Of a stretch of 64,000 nt of DNA, positions 12,145-22,714 are shown one piece after another; the first letter of the stretch is position 1; the number at the start of each line of letters is the position of its first letter. Below the pieces are notes generated by a model, which saw only the letters and a list, made by a program, of their open reading frames with translations, was not told the origin of the DNA and ran no database searches. This DNA is from Caenorhabditis elegans. Its lineage: Eukaryota; Nematoda; Chromadorea; Rhabditida; Rhabditidae. The stretch is taken from the NCBI RefSeq assembly GCF_000002985.6, contig NC_003281.10, positions 6,324,001 to 6,388,000 on the forward strand. Direction: 5' to 3'. Position numbers and translations under genes: made by a program.

Positions 12145-14330
12145 TTCTTTAAAGATGTCTGTTTTTTTTTCGGAAATTTTTTCAGAAGTTTTTTCAAAAT
12201 TTTCCGAATTTTTACCGAAATTTTTCGGAAAGTTTTCTGAAATTTTTTTAAATTTTTACCGAAATTTGTTTTAATTTTTCGGATATTTTTTCGGAATTTT
12301 TTCGAAATATTTTTAGGAAATTTTTTCGGATTTTTTTCTGAAATTTTTTTGAAATTTTTCCGAAATTTTTAAAGGAAATTTTTTAATGAATTGTTTTCAG
12401 GGAATCTTTTCGGAAATTTTCCCGAATTTTCTTCTGAAATTTTAAAAAAATTTTCAGAATTTTTTTTCTGAAATTTATTTAAATTTTTCCGAAATTTGTT
12501 AAAATTTTCGGAATTTTTTCGGAAAGTTTTTCGGAAAATTTTCCGAATTTTTTTCTGAATTTTATTTAAATTTTTCCGCAATTTTTAAAATTTTTCGGAA
12601 AGTTTTCGGAAATTTTTTTGAATTTTTCCGAAATTTTTTTGGGAAATTTTTTCGGAAATGTTTTGGAAATTATAGGTCATAACTACTTTTTAACGTGACC
12701 TACTTTTCACGTTAAAAGTCACGTTAAAAAGTAGGTCATGACCTATTTTTTAATTTGACCTACTTATACAGTAGGTCATGACCTATTTTTAATTTGACCT
12801 ATTTAAAAATTAGGTCATGACCTATTTTTAATTTTACCTATTTAAAAATTAGGTCATGACCTACTTTTTAACGTGACCTACTTTTTGACGTGACCTACTT
12901 AAAAACCAGGTCATGCCTACTTGTTGATGAAAAGTTTCAAAAAATTTCAGAAAAAATTCAAAACATTTCCGAACAAATTTCCGAAAAAAATTCGAAAAAT
13001 TTCCGAAAAATTTCAAAAAATTTCCGAAAAAAATTCAAAAAATTTTCCGAATTTTTTTCTGAATTTTATTTAAATTTTTCCGAAATTTTTTTGGGAAATT
13101 TTTTCGGAAATGTTTTGGAAATTATAGGTCATAACTACTTTTTAACGTGACCTACTTTTTACTTTACTGACCTGTCTTCACGTTAAAAGTCACTTTAAAA
13201 AGTAGTTCATGACCTATTTTTCAATTTGACCTACTTAAAAAGTAGGTCATGACCCATTTTTTAATTTGACCTACTTAAAAAGTAGGTCATGACCTATTTT
13301 TTAATTTCACCTATTTAAAAATTAGGTCATGACCTATTTTTAATTTGACCTATTTAAAAATTAGGTCATGACCTACTTTTTAACGTGACCTACTTTTTGA
13401 CGTGACCTACTTAAAAATCAGGTCATGGCCTACTTGTTGATGAAAAGTTTCAAAAAATTTCAGAAAAAATTCAAAACATTTCCGAAAAAATTTCCGAAAA
13501 AAATTCGAAAAATTTCCGAAAAATTTCAAAAAATTTCCGAAAAAAATTCAAAAAATTTCCCGAATTTTTTTCTGAATTTTATTTAAATTTTTCCGAAATT
13601 TTTTTGGGAAATTTTTTCGGAAATGTTTTGGAAATTATAGGTCATAACTACTTTTTAACGTGACTTACTTTTTACTTTACTGACCTGTTTTCACGTTAAA
13701 AGTCACGTTAAAAAGTAGGTCATGACCTATTTTTTAATTTGACCTATTTAAAAATTAGGTCATGACCTAATTTTTAATTTGACCTATTTAAAAATTAGGT
13801 CATGACCTAATTTTTAATTTGACCTATTTAAAAATTAGGTCATGACCTATTTTTAATTTGACCTATTTAAAAATTAGGTCATGACCTATTTTTTAATTTG
13901 ACCTACTTATACAGTAGGTCATGACCTATTTTTTAATTTGACCTATTTAAAAATTAGGTCATGACCTATTTTTAATTTGACCTACTTAAAAAGTAGGTCA
14001 TGACCTATTTTTTAATTTGGCCTACTTAAAAAGTATGTCATGACCTATTTTTTAATTTGGCCTATTTAAAAATTAGGTCATGACCTATTTTTAATTTCAC
14101 CTATTTAAAAATTAGGTCATGACCTATTTTTTTATTTGACCTATTTAAAAATTTGGTCATGGCCTACTTGTTGATGAAAAGTTTCAAAAAATTTCAGAAA
14201 AAATTCAAAAAATTTCCGAAAAAATTTCCGAAAAAAATTCTAAAAATTTCCGAAAAATTTCAAAAAATTTCCGAAAAAAATTCTAAAAATTTCCGAAAAA
14301 AATTCAAAAAATTTCCGAGTTGTAGCCTAC
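12145..14330. repeat. composite satellite array: CGGAAATTTT runs and AGGTCATGACCT palindromes
   Basis: Two repeat types alternate. The first is T/A-rich runs built on TTTCGGAAATTTT on one side and its reverse complement on the other. The second is tracts with a 39-41-bp unit centred on AGGTCATGACCT, separated by TTTTTAATTTGACCTATTTAAAAATT-like spacers (for example 12733, 12773, 12812, 12851). By eye there are about 17 perfect copies of the 12-mer plus several one-base variants. Palindrome tracts lie at about 12670-12930, 13120-13450 and 13630-14165. Each is entered by the same sequence (GGAAATTATAGGTCATAACTAC) and left by another (CCTACTTGTTGATGAAAAGTTTC), so the array is a higher-order triplication. 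Lysine/asparagine-rich open frames here are artefacts of the repeat. Confidence 0.9.
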
Positions 14331-14443
14331 TGGGTTTAATATTTTGTTTTTTGTCTCTTCGGGGTTCTATTCATTTTACACCCATTTTAGAACATTATTC
14401 TCTGCTGTTTTTCCAGTGTTTTCTTAAACAATAAAAACCATTG
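14330..14443 (+). repeat. second copy of the PEBP-like gene's 3' UTR segment
   Basis: This matches 11715-11826, including TTCTATTCATTTT, CCCATTTTAGAACAT and CTGCTGTTTT.CCAGTGTTTTCTTAAACAATA. No coding sequence accompanies the copy. It marks the right boundary of the satellite array and suggests that the array expanded within a duplicated UTR. Confidence 0.8.
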
Positions 14444-14597
14444 CGTGAAGCATTGTTGGGTTACTGTAATGTTAGGGAAAGTTTTTTTCCTTCTTTCGAA
14501 CAGTTTTAGTAAAAACAAAAACTTTATATAACATAAATAAATAGCAATAATTGAATGGATTGGACTGATTTAGATTCTACAAAATAACGTCGAGAAA

Positions 14598-15827
14598 TTA
14601 CTGAGATTTGGCTTCTCTTTCCTTCTTTCTGAGAGCAGCAGCACGAGTTCCGACACTCATATTTGTGAGGATCTTGTCGCGGATGAATGTTGGAATGAGA
14701 TCCATGAGCTCGAGTTGAAGTTGATGCGTGATGTATCCGGTGGTGTCTGAGGTATTTCCAACAGTGTTCAGAGCTGATTTAGCGAACACGGCTCCGTCTG
14801 GAGTGAAGAATGAAGTTCTCTTGACTTTTGACATCTTTGTGGCGACCATCATTGGAGCAATAGTTTGGACAGTGATTCCTTGATGTTCATATTCTTTTCG
14901 GAGGATAGCGGTGAGCCAGGAGACATACTTCTGGAATAAAATTATAATTAAAAGACGGAAGATATTTTGAAATTCAAACCTTTGTAGCTGAATACACAGC
15001 CCAGAGAGCCATTTGATTTGCTCCAGCTGAAGATCCAACATTAACAATGACTCCAGCCTTTCGTGCGACCATTTGTGGAAGGATTCCGGCGGAGAGCTGA
15101 GTTAAGAACTTTTTCAGTAAGATCACAATAGTACAATTCTAATAAAACTCACCAATGTTGGTGGAAGAGTGTTGATGGTGGTGATGTTTGCAAGACGCTC
15201 GATTCCACCGTCAACTTTGTGAAGTACATCTGGATATTCGTAGCTCATTCCAACGTTGTTAATAAGAACTCCGATCTCTACTTGGTTCAAGGTGGCGAGA
15301 AGATCTTTGTAAGCAGAAGGAGCAGCGTTGGTGAAGTCGAAGGCGGCAGTGCGGACCTCAATGCTGGAATACTTCTCGAGAATCTCCTTCTTCGTCTCAT
15401 CGAGTTTTGATTGGGTACGCGAAACGAGCAGGACATTGAATCCACGACGAGCCAATTCGAAGGCGTATGCTTTTCCGATTCCGTCAGTGGCTCCGGTGAC
15501 AACTGAAAAATGTATTTTTTGTTTGAAATTCAAAACAATTATTTTATATTTACGCAACAATTTTTTCATTGCAATTTTATTATCAATTGAAAATGATAAC
15601 AGTTCCAGAGAACCAAAAGTAGTTCTCTGAGTGCTATACGATAAGACATCACCAGAGTAAAAATATAGAAACGAACCAGCCCAAGAAGCTCCAGCTCTTT
15701 TCTTCAAATCGATTGGCGACAGAAGAACGTATGGGCCCAAAATATTCGAGAAAATCGTCAAAAGACGATAAGCCACAGCTGCAAGAGCCACGTATCCGGC
15801 TCCAACCAAGAAGCACTGGCAAGCCAT
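14598..15827 (-). CDS. let-767: LET-767, very-long-chain 3-ketoacyl-CoA reductase / steroid dehydrogenase-like SDR
   Basis: Four exons (15677-15827, 15153-15502, 14980-15096, 14598-14930) encode 316 residues. This is a short-chain dehydrogenase of the HSD17B12 type. An N-terminal hydrophobic segment (about residues 6-36) should anchor it in the ER. The NAD(P)-binding motif TGATDGIG is at 53-60, then an NNVG motif. The catalytic serine is at about 189-190, and YSATK supplies Tyr202 and Lys206. All key residues are present. In C. elegans LET-767 is known for producing long-chain and branched-chain fatty acids and has been linked to steroid metabolism. A likely trans-splice acceptor (TTCCAG) lies five bases before the ATG. 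The gene is downstream of rpn-13 on the same strand, but the gap of about 550 bases argues for its own promoter. An open frame running past 15502 is intron read-through. Confidence 0.97.
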
Positions 15828-16380
15828 GTTACCTGGAATTTACAGAATTTCAATGGAAATAACAGGCAGAAAAGATGCAAGGTGCATAAATTATACACTA
15901 TTTATTTACCGTTTTCAAGATTATCTATATCATGTAAATTGTCAGACGACTCCATTATTTCTTGTAACTATTTATTTATGACGAAAACATATGAAAACTA
16001 AAAATTTTCATGAGGTCACGTTTTTACTTTTTTGAAACTCATGCACTCCAATAAACTTTGAAAAATATAAAACTAATCGCTACTATTACGAGTTCTTTCC
16101 GAAACTTTCAAATTGATGGTAAAAAGGGTTTATTTGCAGTACTTTACAATGAATAAATAAGTTCTCGAAATGGAATAAAAATGGGGACGTCTTGAAGGTC
16201 GAATAAATGAAAGAGAGCGAAGAGAAGTGGTCGATAAACATCGCTCTACTATCTTATCACACCATTTCTGGCATGATGAAGAAATACTAAAGGGACGAGT
16301 CGGAAAAAGAGGAACACGGAGAACACAGTTTAAGGGGGAATATGCACAAAAGTGATGAAGAATTTGTTTATTCAGAGAGT

Positions 16381-17923
16381 TTAATCGACATCCATATCTT
16401 CGTTGTCTGGACGGTTGCGCTTTGGCTCTGGTTCGCGAGTGGCGTCATCGTCCGAGTTTTCTGCAAACAATTAACAATGGTTATTGATGTTTTTATCAAA
16501 AGTACAGAGGTTTACGGTACTGTAAAAATTGTTTTTGAAATAGCAAATGGATAGGTGTTAAGTGTTAAGAGCAGCAAAATTTTACAAGGAATGGCGCAAT
16601 GGTCATAGTGCGAAAGGAAACAAAAGGACAATCACAATTAGTGACATATTCAAAAATGAGTAAAAACTCAACAACTGAGAGTGCGCCGTACCTAGCCGAG
16701 ACACCGTTGCCGCAATTGAGGGGGAAAAGAAGCCGAGATAAGCGGACGGCATCACAGCTCTCCGGCAGATCGGGTTATCAACCCGTGCTGAACGAACGTG
16801 AGACTATGTTTCAGAATTTCAAGTAAACTTACGAGTCTTGGCAGCATCTTCTCCTCCCTCAGCCTTTGTGAGATTAGCAGCAAAACCACGAATATCACCT
16901 TGATTCGCGGAGCCAACTGTGGCTTCATCCATTCCGAACTGTGCAACTACTGGCCCGAGTTGACCAGTTTGAAGTGCATGTCCAAGTGTATCAGCAGCCT
17001 GAAAATAGAGAACAGTTAAAATATAATATGCTTTAAAAACCAACTTGTCTGAATTGCGGAGTTCTGACTGTCTCAGAAAGCTCCCGGGCTGGATCATCAG
17101 AAGTTGGAAGATGCGGTGCGAGCTCTTCAGCGTGGTTACGAGCAACTTCAGCAACCGTTTCATTCGACAGAGCAGTTGCCAGAGAGACTGCCACCTCTTT
17201 CTTTTGTGAGCGTCCCAAGTTGTTGAAGATTTGTTGAATCGCCGGGTTATTCAAGGAAAGTGGATTTGAAGATCCTTCCTCAGCTGCATTCGTCGAAGGC
17301 TCGCAGTCTGCTTCTGACGATGCGTCCTCTCCTCGAGGCACGGAAGAAATTGGAAGAGTGTCAGAGTTTCCGCCTTGCAGAGATTGAATCAATGACATCA
17401 ATTGCCCTTGATCGATGCCTCCAAGGGGAGCATTCATGTCTGAGCTAGAGATAAGTGATCCTCCAGCAGACTGACGATCAGTGTTTGCGTTAGAACCAGC
17501 CGATCGGGAAGCAGCTGGACGAGATGTCGGCGGCTTGTTCAGAGCGTCAGTGACCTTCTTCACAAGATCCTTGTCAACGTCTGGTGTTGAATCTTGAATC
17601 CAAAAAAGCTTCATATCTCCAGATTTGAACTTGAGCATATACACTTTGCCATCAGGGCATCCAGGAACAGCTTTGAATTCAGCGTCATCGGGGAAGATTA
17701 TGAGGTCATCAACAACTGCGCCAGTTTCACGATCCTTCCAGCAAAAGTGGATGAGCATGTCGTTACTTTGCTTAATGAATACCAATCCCTTTTTGGGTTC
17801 AGCAACAACTTTTCTCATAGTATCTCCGGATCCAGCTTCAAGGCGAGAGCGTCCAGCTTTGAATTCGACAATATGGCCAGAAGAGGAAGCGACCGAGCGA
17901 GTATTACTGAACATAGCAGCCAT
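16381..17923 (-). CDS. rpn-13: RPN-13 / ADRM1, proteasomal ubiquitin receptor
   Basis: Three exons (17045-17923, 16833-16998, 16381-16460) give 374 residues. The first ~130 form the Pru domain that binds ubiquitin and RPN2 on the 26S regulatory particle (FKAGRS, KGLVFIKQSND, LIHFCWKDR, IIFPDDAEF, GRVYxLKFK-like stretch). A Ser/Gly-rich linker follows. The C-terminal DEUBAD region (about 250-350: NPAIQQIFNNLG, HLPTSDDP, LGHALQTGQLGPVVAQFGM) recruits and activates the UCH37-type deubiquitinase. The tail is acidic (DNEDMDVD). I chose the ATG at 17923 because a TTTATTTCAG acceptor ends two bases upstream; the longer open frame reads through that acceptor from a TTG. An AATAAA lies about ten bases after the stop, so the 3' UTR is very short. 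The last intron (16461-16832) holds an odd GC-rich patch. Confidence 0.95.
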
Positions 17924-18530
17924 CTCTGAAATAAATAAATGAATGTTTGATAAGGAAGCTGAAAATACCAAGATGAAAAAATAGAGAACAAACTTGCAAA
18001 ATTACGAGGAATGAATATCACAAATAAACTGAAGTATTGATAATTGATTTGGAAAGTAACATGTCGGACAGAAACAAATTATTTCCCGTCAAAAAAAATT
18101 AAATTCAAATAACTAGTAAAAATATAATGTCTTTTTTAATATTTAAAAGATAACTCGAATTGAAGAAACAATTGTTAACAATATTGTTCCAAATTTGGCT
18201 AAAAAAGGATGACTTTTCTCGTGGTGCATTTGCTCGTGGTGTTCAGTGCTTGCGTACAAAACGCTGTTTCCGAATGCACACCGTACATGCGATATTTTGT
18301 CACGTTTTGTGTTCTATTTTTCTGTATTTAACTTGTCCTCCGCTCGTTTTAAGACGAATTTGCCTCATTATTTTTTTACCCAATATCTTAAAAATCAAAC
18401 CACTTTATTCAATACATTATTTTGACAAAATCGGTCTCTGCAAAATTTGAGAATGCCAATTACCGATTAGTATTAGTATTTTTAAAACAAATTCACTGGG
18501 TATACACGATGAGTATTAAAACATATTAGT

Positions 18531-19287
18531 TTAGTTGTCAATATCATCCAGTTCAAAGCTGTTTTTGCTCTTTTTCTTCATCTCCTGAGCCTCCTTCATC
18601 TGAGAGAATGGCCCACTTGCCGAACCAAGTGAGGTCTTGCTTTCCTTTGATTTCAATGTTTTCGTTTTACCCGTCTTCATAGTGGTCGAGTCGGTTGTGA
18701 TGTCAACTTAAAAAGTAATTTTAGATGTCTACGTGACTTTTTTTTAAAGATCTACCGATGTTGCGCATCATAGTTGCTGCCTCAAAGATCCCGAGACCAA
18801 CATTTTGGGGACTTCCTAGTCCTGGAGATTCCAAACTATTGCTCCGCTGCGAGGAAATCGTTTCCTTCTCTTTCTCCACACCACCCTTTCCTACATTCAG
18901 CGACATCGTTGACGGTTTTTGGTCGCTTTTCTTGATAGATTTTCTTTTCTAAAATTTCAGATAATCAACTATTTTTTCAACAAATTAAAAATTGACTTAC
19001 CGGGTTCTTGGTCTCCATCTCCGACATGTACTCTGATAGATTGATGATTTTATGAACACTTTTCCTTCGGTTTAACTCACTTTTGTCGTTTTTTGCCTGA
19101 TCCGATAGTTTCAGATCACGAGTTTTTGCATCCAGGTCATCGAAGATCAATTCTCCATTCTTCTCGGTTCTCTGGAACATTTTTTTCTGATTGAAATTCG
19201 TAACCTTGTCGGGTAACGGTTCGTTTTTGAATACAGATAAGAACAAACCTTTGCTTCTTCCTGCTTCTTCTTATGCTCGCTGAACAT
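18531..19287 (-). CDS. unrecognised 197-residue lysine/serine-rich protein
   Basis: Four exons (19249-19287, 19001-19186, 18756-18948, 18531-18706) join with consistent phases, and the last has a clean stop. The product is highly charged, starts MFSEHKKKQEEAKKKMF and ends FELDDIDN. It has no signal peptide, membrane segment or known domain. A central stretch (SLESPGLGSPQNVGLGIFEAATMMRNIG) is the least disordered-looking part and may be a short conserved helix. Ser-Pro sites suggest phosphorylation. The frame stays open upstream of this ATG to an acceptor-like TTTTGCTTCAG ending at 19326, so an extra 5' exon is possible. It is upstream of rpn-13 on the same strand, 608 bases away. I cannot assign a function. 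Confidence 0.75.
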
Positions 19288-22200
19288 GGTGTTAGCCGTT
19301 AGATGGTGTAGTTTGTAGCAAGTGGCTGAAGCAAAATTGAATAAACCTTTTCTCACGATATTGAGAAAAATAATTAAATCTGAATGCTCAGCTCTAATTT
19401 TTTTGTAAAAAATTTATTTGATCAGAATAAGAAGTGATACGCGACTACCAAGAATAGAAGAAAAAATGAAGGGGCGAACGAGTTATGTGTTGAACGCCAC
19501 AAATTAAATGGAGAACACTAATTTGTACTCGAATTTTGCTTTCCCGTTGACTCATGACAGTGGGAAAATGGGTGGGAGTTTTTCATGAAACTACACGAGA
19601 TTTATGATAGAAGTTTAAAAAATAATGTCCTACTCAGTCTGAAAAACATTCAGAAAATTTTGGTGATTTTTTTAAATAAGAAATTGTCCAACAAAAAAGA
19701 CTTTACGAGGATGCAAATATACGAAAGAAGCCTGTCTCGTTTAAAATTACTATTGGGTTCTTTTCAATATTTATATTTTTAAGTCCTTCTAGGGTCATGG
19801 AATGTGGCTTTGAAGACTCTTGTCATTCTCTTCCTGGATTGATCGTGGGAAGACCCACAAGAATAAGCCCGTTCTCAAACTTGAATTAAGAAAATTTTAA
19901 AGCAGAATGGGATAACCCGAAAAAATTTCAGTAGCTCAAACTGAAAAGCTAATCAGTCCTCGTCGTCGTCAAGAAGTAGCCGTGTGAGTGATTGGTTCAG
20001 CTTCTTCGGATAAGCGCTTGTTTGCCGGCGTGGGAGTCAACGGAGCCATAATCAAATTCTCGGATTTTTATTGGAGCTCCTTCACCGACGATTTCCATGG
20101 TAACTGACTTATTGTGAGAAATAGGAAAGAAAATCTGGCAAAGGATATACATAAAAACAGAAAAAATGAGGAGAAGCAGCAGTCTGAAAATCGCACTTCT
20201 TGGTAGGGGTTAAGGTAATGTAGAGACGTGGGAGATTGAGGAAAAAGTAGATAAATTTTTTCAGGTTTTCATTGTTATATGTCCAATTAGAGTGTGCAAT
20301 ACTTCTTATTCTGGTGCAATATAATAACTGAATCTTAAAATATAATACCGTACTCCGCCTAAACCGACACAGGTAAATGAAAAAATCCTTCTAAATAAAA
20401 ATCCGATTATTTCCATGTTCCTTTTCTTACTTCATGTTTTATTTTTTAAATTCAAACTTTAGGAATTTAATCAGAATATTTAAATTCATAACTTTAATTT
20501 TTAAAACAACTCGAAGTTCTTTTCGCGAGAGATATTATTCCGAGAATTCTCTAAAATAATCTTAATTTTAGAAATCGTATCAGTTTAAATAGTTTAGGTA
20601 AATACGATAAAATTGTATAGTTGTCCTCCAACATTCAGTTTTTAAAGAAACCGACAACAACATAATTCCCACCACGTGATCTTGTTTGCGTGAGAATTTT
20701 CTCTTAACACATTTATTGTCAACAATTTATTTTTTATTTTCAACGTGAATTTGATCATTCAAAAATCGATCGATAGACATTTTATTTCAATAATTTTCAA
20801 GCGTTCGTGTAAATAAGTAAACAGAGTCAGTTTTGCGTGATCATTTCCCATCCGATTCAAGAAAAAATTGTTTGCCAAAGTTCTCACGCTTGACTACGGT
20901 AAGTTTTTGTGTGCAATCTGCCGTCGAATCGAATGTTTACACCATCTGCCCTTTGTATGACTCTCTTCGTTTCCCACACTATTTCACTTTTCTCTGCTAC
21001 TGACTCTCAGACAAACCCTGAATTTTAACTGATTTCCTCTTGTTTTTCCACTGTTTTTTTTTAAACTGAACATTTGAAAATTTCTAAAATTTTAATGTCG
21101 ATTTGTCGCTTTTCTTTTGTTTCATTCATTTTTCTTTCGCTTCTCATGAAAACGGCAAGAATTTGGGAACAATAATTTTAGGATTCTTTCAATGAGCGAT
21201 CATAGTTCAAACTTATCACGAGCTCAAGTTACCATGAAATCCTTAAAGTCCACGAAAATCGATTTCATATTGCTATATTCTTATATAGATTTTTGCATTC
21301 GAGAACATTTATGTAAACTGAAACTTTAAATGTTTTTCCTCCTCCGAAATTTGTTTCTTGTGAAGTTTTCGTTAGCTTTAGTTTTCATTTTCTCAACATT
21401 GTCAGATTTTGAAGTAATTTAAACGGAATTCCTTGATCAAAATCCTAAAAAACAGTTTTAAAACAAATTTAAATAGTTTTCTGTACAATAAAACTAAACG
21501 TTTGCACATTTGAAAAGTGAGTTTAATTTTTATCAGGATCTGTTCTCTAATCCGCTTTCTGTAATCTCAAGTTTCACAATAAGCTGCCAATTTTATAACT
21601 TTTTCATAGTAAATTGTTATTCAATATTCTTCCTAAAATTCATGGAGCTCCACACTCCTCATTAGCCTTCTGACCTTCGAACAAAGCGGCAAAAAATGGC
21701 AGGAGCGCCACCTGTAGGTTCGATTGACCTTGAATTCCACCCAGCGCACCACTTCTTCGTTCGGTTCTCCTTGTGTCGCGGCCACTCGTCGATCATCTTT
21801 TTTGCGATAATAGTGTCTCAATATATTATCACTTTATTAGGCGTAATATTTTCCATATCATATAATAATTTTAATATCTACAGTTCGTTTGTGTTCCCGC
21901 TTGTGATATTTTTTCTAACATTGATGACGTCAATGTTCATTGAATTGATTTTTAAAGCTTAAACTCATAATTTTTTCATCACGCTCATTTTCTGTTAGGT
22001 GAATGTTCTAACACAAGCAATAGTTCAAATTAAAAGAATGCTCATTTTATAAAGCTAACCTGTTATATGATGAACACAAGGTGCGGCATGTATTTCTCTT
22101 CCGATCGTTCACTCTCGTTCAAAATGCACAAATATTCCCTCCCACTTATTGCCATCCATCTGATGCAGATAAGTAACTCATTTGCGATAGTAAACAAGCC

Positions 22201-22714
22201 CTCTTTCTCTCTTTTTCACCTCTCATTTTCTCACTTTCCTATTTTCTGTGGAACTGTTTCATTCAAATATATATTCTAAATTTCAGGTAAAATTCAATTG
22301 AAAGCGCCCATACAAGCAGTTTAGCTGGAATAAAAGTTCAACTGGCAGTCTGCCAAACTAAGTGCCTTTGTTAAAAAGGTGAGCTGTGAATTTTCAAAGC
22401 AGATTTTTTTAAATTTAAGTTATTTTCAGAAAGCCAAAGGACTCGAATTGAATCGTCGGATCAGTCATCATTCAGGCAACGAACAGTAAGGTTAGGTTTT
22501 TTTCTTTTATGTTGCTAACGTGGACTGCTAACTTTTGGACTTTTTTCTCTACTTCTGGACTTTAATTCCCTTACCTATTACCCAGTGACGATATTGAGAT
22601 GGGTCAACAGTTTTGTACATTCCATGATATCCGCTAATTTCTACACTTTATCATCACAATGTCGTTACCGGATATCTGAATCGAATGTACTGAACTGTTG
22701 ATTCTTGCAGGTAG
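19288..22714. other. divergent intergenic region and 5' UTR exons of the MRPP1-like gene
   Basis: Most of this 3.4 kb is AT-rich with no supported coding sequence. A 33-codon minus-strand frame at 19997-20098 (MEIVGEGAP...) is a weak candidate for an upstream exon. Near the right end, spliced non-coding leader exons of the plus-strand gene are visible: a donor after 22378 (AAAAAG|GTGAGC), an acceptor at 22429 (TTTTCAG|AAAGCC), a donor at about 22485-22490, and a final acceptor TTCTTGCAG ending at 22710. A perfect TGACGTCA is at 21925-21932. A 98-nt hairpin sits at 22604-22701. Confidence 0.55.
22604..22701 (+). other. 98-nt hairpin in the last 5' UTR intron
   Basis: The outer arms 22604-22622 and 22683-22701 pair at 17 of 19 positions. 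The inner arms GATATCCG (22626-22633) and CGGATATC (22669-22676) pair perfectly, and further A/T pairs lie towards a loop of about 30 nt. The right end lies nine bases before the acceptor CAG at 22708-22710. It could be a pre-miRNA-like hairpin, a splicing-control stem, or a foldback repeat. Confidence 0.7.

Noticed and set aside
12369-14434. Lys/Asn/Phe-rich open frames on both strands in the satellite
   Set aside because: They translate the CGGAAATTTT and palindrome repeats; they have no initiation or splice context and composition follows the repeat.
17924-17971. N-terminal extension of RPN-13
   Set aside because: It starts at TTG and reads back through the TTTATTTCAG acceptor just before the ATG at 17923.
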